DNA of 64,000 bases from NCBI RefSeq assembly GCF_019880305.1, contig NZ_CP082301.1, positions 62,001-126,000 on the forward strand, read 5' to 3'. The stretch comes from Streptomyces decoyicus (GTDB taxonomy: Bacteria; Actinomycetota; Actinomycetes; Streptomycetales; Streptomycetaceae). The notes beneath the pieces are model-generated. The model was not told the DNA's origin. It was given only the letters and a program-made list of their open reading frames with translations, and did not search any database. Position numbers and translations under genes: made by a program. The first letter of the stretch is position 1. The number at the start of each line of letters is the position of its first letter. Below, in pieces: positions 8,855-17,236 of the stretch.

Positions 8855-10655
8855 CGGGCACCGCCGCGCCGGGCACGCCGGAACGCCGGCCCAGGCGCTC
8901 CAGCCAGGCCACCAGGGCGAGCGAGCTGTTCACGCGATCCCAGGAGTACGAGTCCCCCAGGCCGAGCTGGGCCTCCCGCACGGCCCTGCACAGCATCTCG
9001 ACGTCGAACATCTCCGCGATCAGCGGATGTCGGGCGGAGCGGCACAGGGCGATGAGTTCGTCGCCGTGTATCCGCAGGCCGCGGGCATAGAGATCGTTGA
9101 AGGGCACCTTGACCGCCCTGCCGCGGATCGGGGCAGGGAGGAGATCCGCCATGGCCTCACGGAGCACGGCCTTCGGACGGCCCGGCCGGAACGTGGCTGC
9201 GGCAGGAAGCCGGCTCATCGTCGCGACGACCTCCGGGTCGAGGAAGGGGTGCGAGAGGAAGAACCCGTCCCGTCGTGCGCGCCGCCACGACAGCAGGTCG
9301 GGAGCGGCGACGTAGTTGGCGGCGTCGTAGAGCGCCTGTTCCGGCTTGCGGCCGAACACGAACCGGCTCTCCGCGATGCCCGCATCCCGATAGCCGTGAG
9401 CGCGCGCGAATCCGGATCGCAGCCATCGGGGGCGGTTGAAGGTGCCGAGGCCGCCGAGCACCGTTCCGCCGCCGCGGAGCGCGGCGATCCGTTCGGCTGC
9501 CAGCGGAAAGGCCGGCTGCACCACGTAGGCGCGGACGATGTCCCGCAAGCCCCGCTCGCTTCCCGCGGCCCAGGCACGTGCCTGCTCGGTCATCTGCCGG
9601 AGCTGACCCGTGCGGGCCAGCCTGTGCAGGTGGTACGGGTTGGCGTCCACGACCGGATCGGCCCCGCAGCCGGTCAGGAGCGTGTCACAGCCCAGTTCGG
9701 CGGCCGCGGCGTGAAGTCTGGCCCAGAAGGGGGCGCGGAAGGCATGCGCATAGGGCTCGTCGGCGTCTCCCGCGTGGTGCTGGAAGTCGTCGAAGTCGGC
9801 TACGTCGTCGGCATCGACGATCACGGGACGGGCCGCGGGTGTGTGACGGCGGATCGCCTCCATCGCGACGTCGAGGTACGGCCGCTCCGCGACCAGCTCC
9901 CCGCGGGAGAAACGCCCGGCGAGCAGGACCAGGTCCCCGGCGCCGTCCCGTTCCGCGGCCAGCAGGCGTGCGGCGAGCAGCGCGACACTGGTGGAGTCGG
10001 TGCCGCCCGAGACATGGCATGCCGTCGTCGTGCCCATGCGGCGTCCGACCGCGGTCTCCAGCGCGCGGCGCAACTCCTGCGCGGCCTCATCGAGGCAGGA
10101 GCCGTCCGCGGTCGGCTCGGACGGGTCGGTGGCCCGACGGGTCCGTCGCAGCGTACGACTGCGCATCTGCCCGGTGAGGGACAGCTCGACCACCTCGCCG
10201 CCGAGGACGCGGTGCACCCCGGCGAAAGGGGTGAGGTCCGAGTGCGGTTGTGCCATGTTCCCGGTGAGGTAACGGCAGAAGTAGCGGGGTTCCAGCTCTG
10301 TGACGCTCCCCAGGCAGCGGACCGAGGTGCTCACGGCGCTCACGCGGCCCCCGGACTCCCGGAAGAACAGCGGGATGCGTGCCTGCTCGTCGCGCGACAG
10401 AAGAATGCGGTCGCCGTACACCAGAACAGCTGCGTAGTCGCCGGCCGGCACGGGCAGGGCGGCCCCCTGCCTGCCGGAGTCGTCGAGGAGGGCCCGCACG
10501 CCCGCCGCCCGGTCACGGGCCGAGCCGACCCAGCCGACGACGGCCGCGGTCCCGGCCCGCGAAGAGACCGTCGTCACGAGTCCCTGACGCGCCATGGCCT
10601 CGCTGGGCCGGAGCCTCGGTGCGCCCCCGGCCCAATCGAGGCGGAGCGCTTCCAT
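8838..10655 (-). CDS. Lasso-peptide-type macrolactam synthetase (asparagine synthetase homologue, C protein)
   Basis: This 605-residue protein starts at the ATG at 10655, one base after the stop of the upstream B gene. GGAGGA lies inside the end of that gene, so the two are translationally coupled. The C-terminal half is an asparagine-synthetase ATP-pyrophosphatase domain with the loop SGGTDS at residues 216-221. The N-terminal domain resembles the glutaminase fold, but the protein begins Met-Glu-Ala and lacks the Cys2 nucleophile of true asparagine synthetases. Lasso cyclases have the same feature: they activate an Asp or Glu side chain as the acyl-AMP and close the ring onto residue 1 instead of using glutamine. 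Context strongly supports this role. An unrelated amide-forming synthetase is the alternative. Confidence 0.8.
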   Translation of the reverse strand: MEALRLDWAGGAPRLRPSEAMARQGLVTTVSSRAGTAAVVGWVGSARDRAAGVRALLDDSGRQGAALPVPAGDYAAVLVYGDRILLSRDEQARIPLFFRESGGRVSAVSTSVRCLGSVTELEPRYFCRYLTGNMAQPHSDLTPFAGVHRVLGGEVVELSLTGQMRSRTLRRTRRATDPSEPTADGSCLDEAAQELRRALETAVGRRMGTTTACHVSGGTDSTSVALLAARLLAAERDGAGDLVLLAGRFSRGELVAERPYLDVAMEAIRRHTPAARPVIVDADDVADFDDFQHHAGDADEPYAHAFRAPFWARLHAAAAELGCDTLLTGCGADPVVDANPYHLHRLARTGQLRQMTEQARAWAAGSERGLRDIVRAYVVQPAFPLAAERIAALRGGGTVLGGLGTFNRPRWLRSGFARAHGYRDAGIAESRFVFGRKPEQALYDAANYVAAPDLLSWRRARRDGFFLSHPFLDPEVVATMSRLPAAATFRPGRPKAVLREAMADLLPAPIRGRAVKVPFNDLYARGLRIHGDELIALCRSARHPLIAEMFDVEMLCRAVREAQLGLGDSYSWDRVNSSLALVAWLERLGRRSGVPGAAVPVTAGS

Positions 10656-10656
10656 G

Positions 10657-11280
10657 TCAGAGTCCTCCGCTGTCGATCGAGAGGACTGGTGTGAAGGCGT
10701 GTCCTCGCGGATCGGCGTCGGGGATGCACAGGCCGCCCGAGACGGTCCACGCGTGCAGGGCGAACGGGTGTTCACGCACGCCGACATGGAGTACGGCTTT
10801 CAGGCCACACCGCCGCAGCAGGACGAAGGCCGTCACCGCCTCGGACTTGCAGTCGCCGTTGACGAACCAGCTTCTGCTGCTGTGTGACTGCACTACTCGT
10901 TTCAGCCGTCCGAGCTCCTCCGCGGAGGGGAGGTCCGCACGGGCGTAACCCGGGGCGGCCAAGGACAGCAGCCGGAGGACGCGCCCGAATCCAAGGGTCC
11001 GGATCAGCAGGTGCACTCCACCCAGCCAGAGCCCGACGCCGACGTCCGGGTATTTTTTCCGGCGGCCCGTCGCGCACCCGGCACGCATGAGACCGATGAC
11101 AAGTTCGGCGCGTTCCTCAGGGCTTCCGGAGGCGAATTTCCGGACTTCCGTCATCGCCAACCCGAGAAAACGCGTCCGCTTCCAGTCCGCGATCAGCACT
11201 CCGTCGGACATCCGGGTGACACGGCAATGCGGTGACAGGATCCTTGCCATGGCTTCCAGGGCATCGATATCCTCTGCCAC
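10657..11280 (-). CDS. Fused recognition element / leader peptidase (lasso B protein)
   Basis: This is a 207-residue protein from a GTG at 11280, with GGAGG seven bases upstream. Residues 1-70 look like a PqqD-type RiPP recognition element (SDGVLIADWKRTRFLGL). Residues 75-207 form a transglutaminase-like leader peptidase with Cys144 in DCKSEAVTAF, His176 in HAW and a following Asp at 188 or 190. In lasso pathways the recognition element binds the leader and the Cys-His-Asp enzyme removes it. In most actinobacteria B1 and B2 are separate genes; here they are fused, as in the proteobacterial McjB. The gene sits between the short precursor and the cyclase, giving the order A-B-C. Confidence 0.78.
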   Translation of the reverse strand: MAEDIDALEAMARILSPHCRVTRMSDGVLIADWKRTRFLGLAMTEVRKFASGSPEERAELVIGLMRAGCATGRRKKYPDVGVGLWLGGVHLLIRTLGFGRVLRLLSLAAPGYARADLPSAEELGRLKRVVQSHSSRSWFVNGDCKSEAVTAFVLLRRCGLKAVLHVGVREHPFALHAWTVSGGLCIPDADPRGHAFTPVLSIDSGGL

Positions 11281-11313
11281 CGCATATCCTCCAGGATTCC
11301 ACCGTGAACGGTG

Positions 11314-11430
11314 TCAGTGCTGATATCCGTGACCGTCATAGAATCCGCCGCTGAAGCCGCGGATCAGACGGCCGTCACCGAGAAAAACGAGCCGATGCGG
11401 CTTACGGCGCCGCAGCAATCGGAGAAACAT
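11314..11430 (-). CDS. Candidate lasso peptide precursor (38 residues)
   Basis: This small gene has an excellent GGAGGTAACG Shine-Dalgarno just before its ATG at 11430 and ends with TGA at 11314-11316, 33 bases before the B gene. The product begins with a very basic segment (MFLRLLRRRKPHR), followed by LVFLGDGRLIR, and ends with GFSGGFYDGHGYQH. If cleavage is before Gly25, the core is 14 residues with Asp at core position 8. That is exactly what is needed for an 8-residue Gly1-Asp8 macrolactam ring and a 6-residue tail. No other Gly in the peptide has Asp or Glu at position 7-9. The leader lacks the usual Thr at position -2 (Ile here) and a clear YxxPxL motif, so the peptide is non-canonical. 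Confidence 0.65.
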   Translation of the reverse strand: MFLRLLRRRKPHRLVFLGDGRLIRGFSGGFYDGHGYQH

Positions 11431-11753
11431 CGTTACCTCCAGAACCGGCAGCACATCAACTCCAGGCTACTCTCACCCGCATGCCCCGCAACCGGACTGC
11501 CGAGGCCAATCGGCCGTCGTTCGGCACCTTTTCGGGTCAGTGACGAGGCTTGTTGAAGTCAAAACCCCGGCCGGGCGGCTCCGCCAGGATGCCGCCCAAC
11601 TGGTCGACGCCTTTCGCTCACTGTGCCTGCCCTGGTGAAACTGGACTTCCCGACGCGCCCGGGGCCGTGGGGTCGCTCCTGACGAGAGTTTCCCCAAGTG
11701 AGGGGCACTTTCTAGTGAGGGGCACTTTCTCCCACTCGATGGAGCTCATCCGG
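11431..11753. other. Upstream region of the lasso locus, no gene seen
   Basis: The region presumably holds the promoter for the A-B-C genes. A short plus-strand piece, VEVKTPAGRLRQDAAQLVDA near 11550-11610, looks like a coding remnant, but no family is recognised. No intact gene is visible. Confidence 0.35.
11697..11730. repeat. 17-bp perfect tandem duplication
   Basis: The unit AGTGAGGGGCACTTTCT occurs twice head-to-tail at 11697-11713 and 11714-11730. It lies between the subtilase operon and the lasso locus. It may be a slippage product. Confidence 0.85.
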
Positions 11754-11791
11754 GAGAAAGACGCTCCGGCCTCAGGCCCGGGGCGTTTCTC
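11754..11791 (-). terminator. Imperfect hairpin after the subtilase operon
   Basis: GAGAAA and CGC...CCGG on the left pair with CCGG...GCG and TTTCTC on the right around a CTCAGG-containing loop. It lies 4 bases beyond the stop of the minus-strand gene ending at 11796, the right place for its terminator. Confidence 0.45.
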
Positions 11792-11795
11792 AGTC

Positions 11796-12044
11796 TTACT
11801 GGATTGGGGAGTCGGGCGGGGGCAGTTGAATGGTGCGCTCCCGGTCGACGGATTCGACGCCGTCGACTGTCTCCAGGGCCGGAATCCGGTCCTCCGCGAC
11901 AGTGCCGGAGAGCGTGCCGAGGGTCGCCTGCTCGCCCGTAACCGTCAGCCCGGCCCGTCGCAAGGCCTCGACCGCTTCCGCGAACCGGTCGGGGTCGACC
12001 GCGAGGATGACCCCGACCGGCGCGGACTGGGACGACTCGGTCAC
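11796..12044 (-). CDS. Small inhibitor-I9-like partner of the subtilase
   Basis: This is an 82-residue protein whose ATG overlaps the stop of the upstream subtilase gene by 4 bases (ATGA), implying translational coupling. The pattern ILAVDPDRFAEAVEALRRAG, then GTLSGTVAEDRIPALETVDG and VESVDRERTIQLPPPDS fits a ferredoxin-like beta-alpha-beta-beta-alpha-beta fold of about 75 residues. That is like the I9 propeptide/inhibitor of subtilases, made here as a separate protein. It could act in trans as an inhibitor or folding chaperone. This is inferred from size, pattern and coupling rather than from a diagnostic motif. Confidence 0.6.
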   Translation of the reverse strand: MTESSQSAPVGVILAVDPDRFAEAVEALRRAGLTVTGEQATLGTLSGTVAEDRIPALETVDGVESVDRERTIQLPPPDSPIQ

Positions 12045-13378
12045 GGCGCCTGCAGCAGTCCCGAGCCGACGTCCCTGGCGGGCTGTGTCAGCGGGAAGGC
12101 ACCGGACATCAGGCTGATTTTGAGGTCGGCCGCAGAAGCCTTGGGGTTTGCCTGGGCGAGCAAGGCGAGGACACCCGCGACGTGCGGCGTGGCCATGCTG
12201 GTGCCGCTCATGCTCTTGTACCCGCCACCAGGGGCAGCCGAGTGTATGTCCCTGCCGGGCGCGGCGATGTTGACCTCGCCGCCTTGTCCGTTGATGCCGC
12301 CGTTGGAGAAGAATGACGGCGTGAGTGCCTTGTCCAGCGCGCTCACCGCGAGGATGGAGGGGCAGTTGGCGGGCCGGCTGACGGGCCGGATTTCCGGGGG
12401 CCGATGACTGTCGTTGCCCGCGGCAGCGACGATCAACGTCCCGCGTTCGAGCGCGCGCTGGGCCAGCTTCTCGTATGTCTGCGGGAAGAGCTCACCCGGT
12501 CGGACCTGAGCGCCGAGCGACATGGAGATCACCCGCGCACCGTGGGCAACGGCCCAGGCCATGCCCGCCAGAATCTGACCGTCGGAGCCACTGCCCGTTG
12601 CGTTGCTGAGCACCTTCGCCGCGAGGATCCGGGCTTCGCAGGCCACACCGTAACGGGGCCCCTGCCGGGGGTCGGCCGGACCGGCAGCGGTGCCGATGCA
12701 GTGCGTGCCGTGGCCGTGCCCGTCCTCGACGGTCTCGCCGGGTACGAAGGAGACCGTCGCCTCGATGCGCCCGGCCAGGTCCGGGTGGTCGGTGTCCACG
12801 CCGCTGTCGAGGACGGCGATCTTCACATCGCGTCCGGTCAGGCTGGACAGATTGGCCCGGATCGCCTGCAGGCCCCAGGTCCATTTCTGCTCGTCCGTGG
12901 CCGGGCCCTGGGCGGCGGCGATTTCGGCTCTGGTGTGATGGGCGACCACTTCCTCGTCGCTGCGGTAGGCCGGAAAGAACTCGGTCGGCGCCTGCTGGGG
13001 GGCGGTGATCGGCGAGGCGTAGACCATGCGCTCCGGCTCTGCCGCGATGATCGAGGATTCCGCCTCGGCCGTGGTCACCAGCGCGTGGCGCTGCTCGGGC
13101 CGGACCTCGACGACGGCGGCGCCAAGTTCCTCGAAGAGCACCGAGACGTCAGGGCGCTCGAGGAGTTCGGCGACGTTCGCGGCCTCGGTTCCCCGGACAC
13201 GTTCGACGGACGCGATGTCGGCGGAGGAACGCAGTGCGTTCAGCCCGCTCTCCTCGTCACCCGGGTCGAGCAGGACCACGTATCGACCTGTGTACTCCGT
13301 GCCCTGGCCCGTGCCGGGACCATTGGGCTGACCGGGATGCTCGCCGAAGGTGCGCCTGTCCATGGGTCCGTTCGCCAT
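12041..13378 (-). CDS. S8 family (subtilisin-like) serine peptidase
   Basis: This is a 445-residue protein from the ATG at 13378. The catalytic triad is visible: Asp191 in AVLDSGVDTDHPDL, His223 in GHGHGTH and Ser394 in SGTSMATPH, with the oxyanion Asn322 in AAAGND. Residues 30-125 form an N-terminal extension that may itself contain propeptide-like ferredoxin folds. The N terminus (MANGPMDRRTF) is hydrophilic with no signal peptide, unusual for an extracellular-type subtilase. The enzyme may therefore act inside the cell or leave by a non-classical route. It is coupled to the small downstream gene ending at 11796. The upstream ribosome site is weak (GCGGGAA). Confidence 0.9.
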   Translation of the reverse strand: MANGPMDRRTFGEHPGQPNGPGTGQGTEYTGRYVVLLDPGDEESGLNALRSSADIASVERVRGTEAANVAELLERPDVSVLFEELGAAVVEVRPEQRHALVTTAEAESSIIAAEPERMVYASPITAPQQAPTEFFPAYRSDEEVVAHHTRAEIAAAQGPATDEQKWTWGLQAIRANLSSLTGRDVKIAVLDSGVDTDHPDLAGRIEATVSFVPGETVEDGHGHGTHCIGTAAGPADPRQGPRYGVACEARILAAKVLSNATGSGSDGQILAGMAWAVAHGARVISMSLGAQVRPGELFPQTYEKLAQRALERGTLIVAAAGNDSHRPPEIRPVSRPANCPSILAVSALDKALTPSFFSNGGINGQGGEVNIAAPGRDIHSAAPGGGYKSMSGTSMATPHVAGVLALLAQANPKASAADLKISLMSGAFPLTQPARDVGSGLLQAP

Positions 13379-13585
13379 TGAATTTCCCGCTCTCTGTGCG
13401 CTGCCGATTCGTGGAAGCGCGCCGATTCACGGGGTGTCAGGCGCCAGGGATGGTGGGGCGCGGATCAGTCGCGTATCGACGCGTAGTGCCGTCGCCTGCA
13501 AGGCTGTCCATTGCCAGGCTGTCGGATTTGTCCCCCGTATACCGTCTCACTGGGCGCGAAGGCCCGCAACACAGCGCCGCCAGCC

Positions 13586-14105
13586 ATGGCTCTCCAGGCC
13601 TATGCCGAGACCACGTTCCGGTCCTGCCGGGCCGAATCGCCCAGCCTGGTGGCGCCCGCCGCTCGAGCCGCCGAGACGCACCTCGAGCGGACGATCTTCG
13701 ACACCCACCGCAGCAGCCTCGGTCTGCCCGGCGCCGTGTCAGGCCCGACGGGGTCACCCGGGTCGCGGACGGCACCGTCAACCGCACCTACGACAGCCTC
13801 GGCCTCACGTTCAATTTCTACAAGGAGATGTACGGCCGGCACTCGATCGACGCCGCCAACCTGCCGCTGGAAGCCGGCGTCCCCTACCGCCGTAGCTACA
13901 ACAACGCGTTCTGGGACGGCGAACGCATGGTCTTCGGCAACGGCCAGGTCTTCAACGACTTCACCATCTCGCACGATATCGTCGCTCACGAACTCACCCA
14001 TGCCGTTGCCCAGTTCACCGCGGGACTGGTGTGTCAGGAGCAGTCCGGTGCCCTCAACGAGTCGGTCTCCGAAGTCTTCGGCTCGCTAGTGAAGCAGTTC
14101 GCCCG
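13586..14105 (+). pseudogene. M4 (thermolysin-like) metallopeptidase pseudogene
   Basis: An N-terminal piece in one frame (MALQAYAETTFRS ... THRSSLGLPGA) is followed after a one-base slip near 13730 by a second frame. That frame reads NRTYDSLGLTFNFYKEMYGR, DNAFWDGERMVFG-like sequence, HELTH and SGALNESVSEVFGSLV. These are the zinc motif and the third-ligand Glu region of M4 peptidases. The sequence breaks off around 14105, so the C-terminal domain with the catalytic His is lost. It is therefore both frameshifted and truncated. Confidence 0.75.
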
Positions 14106-14200
14106 ACGCCAGTCCGCCTGCTCGGCGGTCTGGCCGATCAGTGCAGAGGTGCGGCTGGCCGTCCGACGCTGCCGACCGTCAGGCATGAGCAGCGCGCGGC

Positions 14201-14770
14201 TCAGTCGAACTGAGCCAGCTGCCGGTGTGAGGACCAGGCGCGCAGTGCCACCTTGTCCTTGAAGTTTCCGACGTTCGTATCGATCGGGTGGTCGGTGTAC
14301 TGGTGGAACATCCACGGGTGCTGAATGCCGGGCCGACCGGGGCTGCCGTTGTACTGGGCTATCCACAGGCCGTCCCCGGCGAAGGACGTACTGTCACGGT
14401 GCAGCCAGAAATCCCGGTTGCAGTAAAGCACCGTCTTGTGACCGGGCGCGCGGCGCTGCACGCGCTTGATCCAGTTGTCCTTGAAGGAGTTCGAGACGCG
14501 ATGGTCCTCCCAGTCGAGGGCGAGAATATCCCCCTCCGCCAGCTTGATATTGGAGAGGAAGAAGTCGGCCTGGGCTTCAAAGGATCCAGCACGGGCGAAG
14601 TGGTAGAAGCCAGTCACCATTCCGGCGTCTCGTGCGGTCTTACGTTGAGCGGCCCACTTGGGGTTCGTGTAGGTGGTTCCCTCCGTGATTTTGATGAATA
14701 CAAAGGCGAACCCGTCGGTGCGGTATTTCTCCGGCTGGAATGACGAGACATCGATTCCTTTGATGGTCAT
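14201..14770 (-). CDS. GH25 family muramidase (lysozyme)
   Basis: This is a 189-residue protein. The ATG at 14770 is chosen because TGAGGAG lies just upstream; the frame continues 12 codons further without a good site. It begins IKGIDVSSFQ (Asp7), then has FVFIKITEGTTYTNP, GFYHFAR and LALDWED with catalytic Asp86 and Glu88. These are the hallmarks of GH25 N-acetylmuramidases that cut peptidoglycan glycan chains. At about 190 residues it is a bare catalytic domain with no signal peptide or wall-binding repeat. It starts 11 bases after the truncated amidase gene, so the two probably formed a lytic operon. Confidence 0.88.
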   Translation of the reverse strand: MTIKGIDVSSFQPEKYRTDGFAFVFIKITEGTTYTNPKWAAQRKTARDAGMVTGFYHFARAGSFEAQADFFLSNIKLAEGDILALDWEDHRVSNSFKDNWIKRVQRRAPGHKTVLYCNRDFWLHRDSTSFAGDGLWIAQYNGSPGRPGIQHPWMFHQYTDHPIDTNVGNFKDKVALRAWSSHRQLAQFD

Positions 14771-14780
14771 GGTCAGCTCC

Positions 14781-15180
14781 TCAGGTGGCGGCGAGGCGCC
14801 TGGCAATCCTCGCGCGCATGCTATCCCTCGTGAATCCCTTGGGATCGATCTTGCCGGGCCGCCACTCCAGGTGGCCGATCACGCTGCCGACGTGCCAGCC
14901 GTATGTGCGGCAGATCGCGGCTGCTGCCTTTTCGATCGCCTCGAGTTGATCCTCCGGCCAGGGGTGGGTTCCGTCGCCGAGGCTCTCGCATTCGAATCCG
15001 TAGACCCTCGCGTTACCGTCGGTGTTCTGCTCATTGTCACGAGGCAGCGGCCTCTCGTCGAAGACGGCCCGAAGCACATCGTCGTCACCCCGGCCGACGT
15101 GGTTCGTGCGACCGTTGCCCAGCATGTAGACGCGTCCGTCCTTGCCGATGACGCCGTGGCACAGCGGGCCGGGGAGATCC
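14781..15180 (-). pseudogene. N-acetylmuramoyl-L-alanine amidase, 5' truncated
   Basis: The minus strand encodes LPGPLCHGVIGKDGRVYMLG, NHVGRG, VYGFECESLGDG and VIGHLEWRPGKIDPKGF. This corresponds to the C-terminal two thirds of a type 2 (PGRP-fold) amidase, including the late zinc and catalytic region. Upstream of about 15180 the frame is lost and the expected first zinc His segment (HHT type) is missing, so the enzyme is probably inactive. An internal ATG at 15125 could still start a 114-residue fragment. It is followed closely by the GH25 gene. Confidence 0.65.
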
Positions 15181-15224
15181 GGGCGGCCGTCCTGGGCGCG
15201 GCCATGGTGAGCTGCCCTTGGGAG

Positions 15225-15345
15225 TCACGTGACGGCCTGCCCGTGCGGGTTCGGACCTTCCTGGCTGCCGGCGCCGGCGTCCACCGGTGCACCGACCCAG
15301 GGGATCTGCCCCCACTTCTTGTCGATGGCGGTGATGGAACCCTCC
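15225..15345 (-). pseudogene. Short wall-anchor-repeat-like remnant
   Basis: The minus strand reads SITAIDKKWGQIPWVGAPV and ends at a TGA at 15225-15227. The pattern AIDxKW...GAPV resembles one LGFP-type wall-binding repeat. It is isolated and lies just upstream of the truncated amidase. The assignment is weak. Confidence 0.3.
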
Positions 15346-15569
15346 CGGAACAGTCATGGTTCATCTTCATTTTCGCGCTGCGCCTCGACTGTGGCATCTG
15401 GATCAACCTGCCCGTCCGGAGCGCGACCGCAGGCGCCAGAACCACCGTCGGCCTTGCGCGCCCCCATGCCGGAGGGTGAGCCTCAGCCGCGATGGTCGAC
15501 GAGGTTTACAGGCACGCCGAGGTCCACGACCCGGCCTTCGACACCGTGCTCCGCGCGGTACGGGGTGAG

Positions 15570-16015
15570 ACGAAGTGGCCGTGAAATCACGAGCACGGAC
15601 CTGCTTGTGCGCCCGAGTGTGCTCCTTCTTCCAGGCCGGTAGCTGCCCTCCGTCGGCGATCGTCACCGTGTTCCTGACGGCGGCCTTCGCGCCGGATTCC
15701 TCCCATGCCCTGCAGTCGTTGCGGTTGCCGGGCAGGGGGCGACGACCTACGGCGACAACGAGGCGGGTGGCGGTGTCGCTGACGGCCTAACGGTGGGTGG
15801 AGTATCGATAGTTCTTGGACTGTCCCGGCAACCTCGTGGTCGCGGGTGGGGACCAGGGAGGCGTCCACGATGAGCACAGTGTCCTTGCGGAAGCGGAGCC
15901 TTGGTTGCATGGCCGGCAGGGGACCGCGGTGATCGCTGATCCGGACGGGGCGCTGCTCGACGCGCGCCGCCGCCTTCGAGTCACCGTACGACAAGGGAAA
16001 TTGACGTATCGTCAA
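15570..16015 (-). mobile_element. IS5-type DDE transposase remnant
   Basis: The minus strand contains DTVLIVDASLVPTRDHEVAG, then in other frames QSKNYRYSTHR, GRPLPGNRNDCRAWEESGAK and VTIADGGQLPAWKKEH. This is the catalytic region of an IS5-family transposase broken by at least two frameshifts and missing its start and its conserved end. No terminal repeats were recognised. Confidence 0.65.
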
Positions 16016-16129
16016 GCCCTACCAGGGCTGACTGACGAGGGCTCACCCCGTCGAACGAGGCCATCCAAGACAGCTCCGACGCCGTGATCACAACAGCCAC
16101 GCCGAGATCGTCTCAGGGCTGCATGCCCG

Positions 16130-17077
16130 TCAGGCACCGTTGAAGGACGACCGCGCACTGTCAAGGGTGGCTTCCATGCGGGCTACCTGGCCCTTGGTGA
16201 ACATGAACATGGCCTCGTCGTCGGTGTAGTCCATGTAGTTGACGAACATGTCGCCGTCCGGCCCGTTGCTGCATGACAGCCGAGGGAAGGTCGGGGCTTG
16301 GAAGTTGGGACCGCTGGAGTTCGGGGTGTCCGCGACGAGGTCGCTGCCATTGCAGCCGCCGTCGTCGTCGCCCCAGATGTGCAGCAGGTTGAGCCAGTGC
16401 CCCACCTCGTGGGTCGCCGTGCGCCCACCGTTGAAGGGAGCGGATGCGGTGCCGGTCGTACCGAAGAACCGGTGGCCGATGACCACCCCGTCCGTAGCTG
16501 CGGGACCACCCGGGAACTGGGCATAGCCGAGTATCTCGTTGGGGTCCCCAGGGTCGAAGATGCGCGGGCAGACCCAGAGATTGAGGTAGCGGTCAGCGGG
16601 CCAGGCCTCGTGGCCGCCGCTCGACGAGCCTTTGACGGCGTTGGTCCGTATGTTGAATTTCGTGGTCTGGGTCTGTGTGCGGGTGATGCCGTCGGTGGGC
16701 TGCCCTTGCGGATCCTGCGTGGCGAGGTGGAACTCGATGCGGCTGTCGGCCACGAGCGGTTTCCAGACCGCGGGGACCCTGTCGATGTCCGGATTGAGAG
16801 CCCGGAAGTCCTGGTTCAGTACCTCAATCTGGCTGTCGACCTGGTCCTCGCCGATGTTCTGTGCGGCGGTGTTGAACACCACGTGCACGACGACCGGGAT
16901 GCGGGTCATGCCGACACGGGCCGTTGCCTCTGCGCCGGTCTCGTAGGCGAAGGCTTGGTTCTCGATCTGGACACGGTTCGCGGCGTATGCCGGATTCTCG
17001 GCCATCAGCAGATGATGCACCGGCATCGTGCCGCAACCTCGGCGGGCAGGAGCGGTGGTCTCGTCGTTCTCGGACAT
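16130..17077 (-). CDS. M43 (pappalysin-like) zinc metallopeptidase
   Basis: This is a 315-residue protein. The ATG at 17077 is preceded by GGAGGTGTGAT and is preferred to an upstream in-frame ATG. The extended zinc motif HEVGHWLNLLH (residues 223-233: His223, Glu224, His227, His233) and the Met-turn NYMDYTDD near residue 285 identify the metzincin M43 cytophagalysin/pappalysin group. The middle part (IPVVVHVVFNTAAQNIGEDQ) is the usual start of the catalytic domain. There is no signal peptide, unlike most family members, which are secreted. Streptomyces homologues without signal peptides do exist to my knowledge. It is divergent from the small gene at 17237. Confidence 0.9.
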   Translation of the reverse strand: MSENDETTAPARRGCGTMPVHHLLMAENPAYAANRVQIENQAFAYETGAEATARVGMTRIPVVVHVVFNTAAQNIGEDQVDSQIEVLNQDFRALNPDIDRVPAVWKPLVADSRIEFHLATQDPQGQPTDGITRTQTQTTKFNIRTNAVKGSSSGGHEAWPADRYLNLWVCPRIFDPGDPNEILGYAQFPGGPAATDGVVIGHRFFGTTGTASAPFNGGRTATHEVGHWLNLLHIWGDDDGGCNGSDLVADTPNSSGPNFQAPTFPRLSCSNGPDGDMFVNYMDYTDDEAMFMFTKGQVARMEATLDSARSSFNGA

Positions 17078-17236
17078 ATCACACCTCCACGTTCCGTCGC
17101 GGGACGCGGCTGTGGCCGGGTGAGGCATTACCGCATTCCGGTAAATAAGCCCTGGCATGCGAATAAATTAACCCACAAAACGGTATCATTTGGTGCGATC
17201 CGGGGCAAAAGGTGCTTCCGACGGAAGGCCGGGACA

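Noticed and set aside
10656..10787. Longer start for the lasso cyclase at 10787
   Set aside because: It would overlap the B gene by 131 bases; the ATG at 10655 has a good ribosome site and sits one base after the B stop.
11290..11340. Second short open frame (ATG near 11339) as an alternative lasso precursor
   Set aside because: It overlaps the first candidate in another frame, has no ribosome site and contains no Gly with Asp or Glu at position 7-9 followed by a plausible tail.
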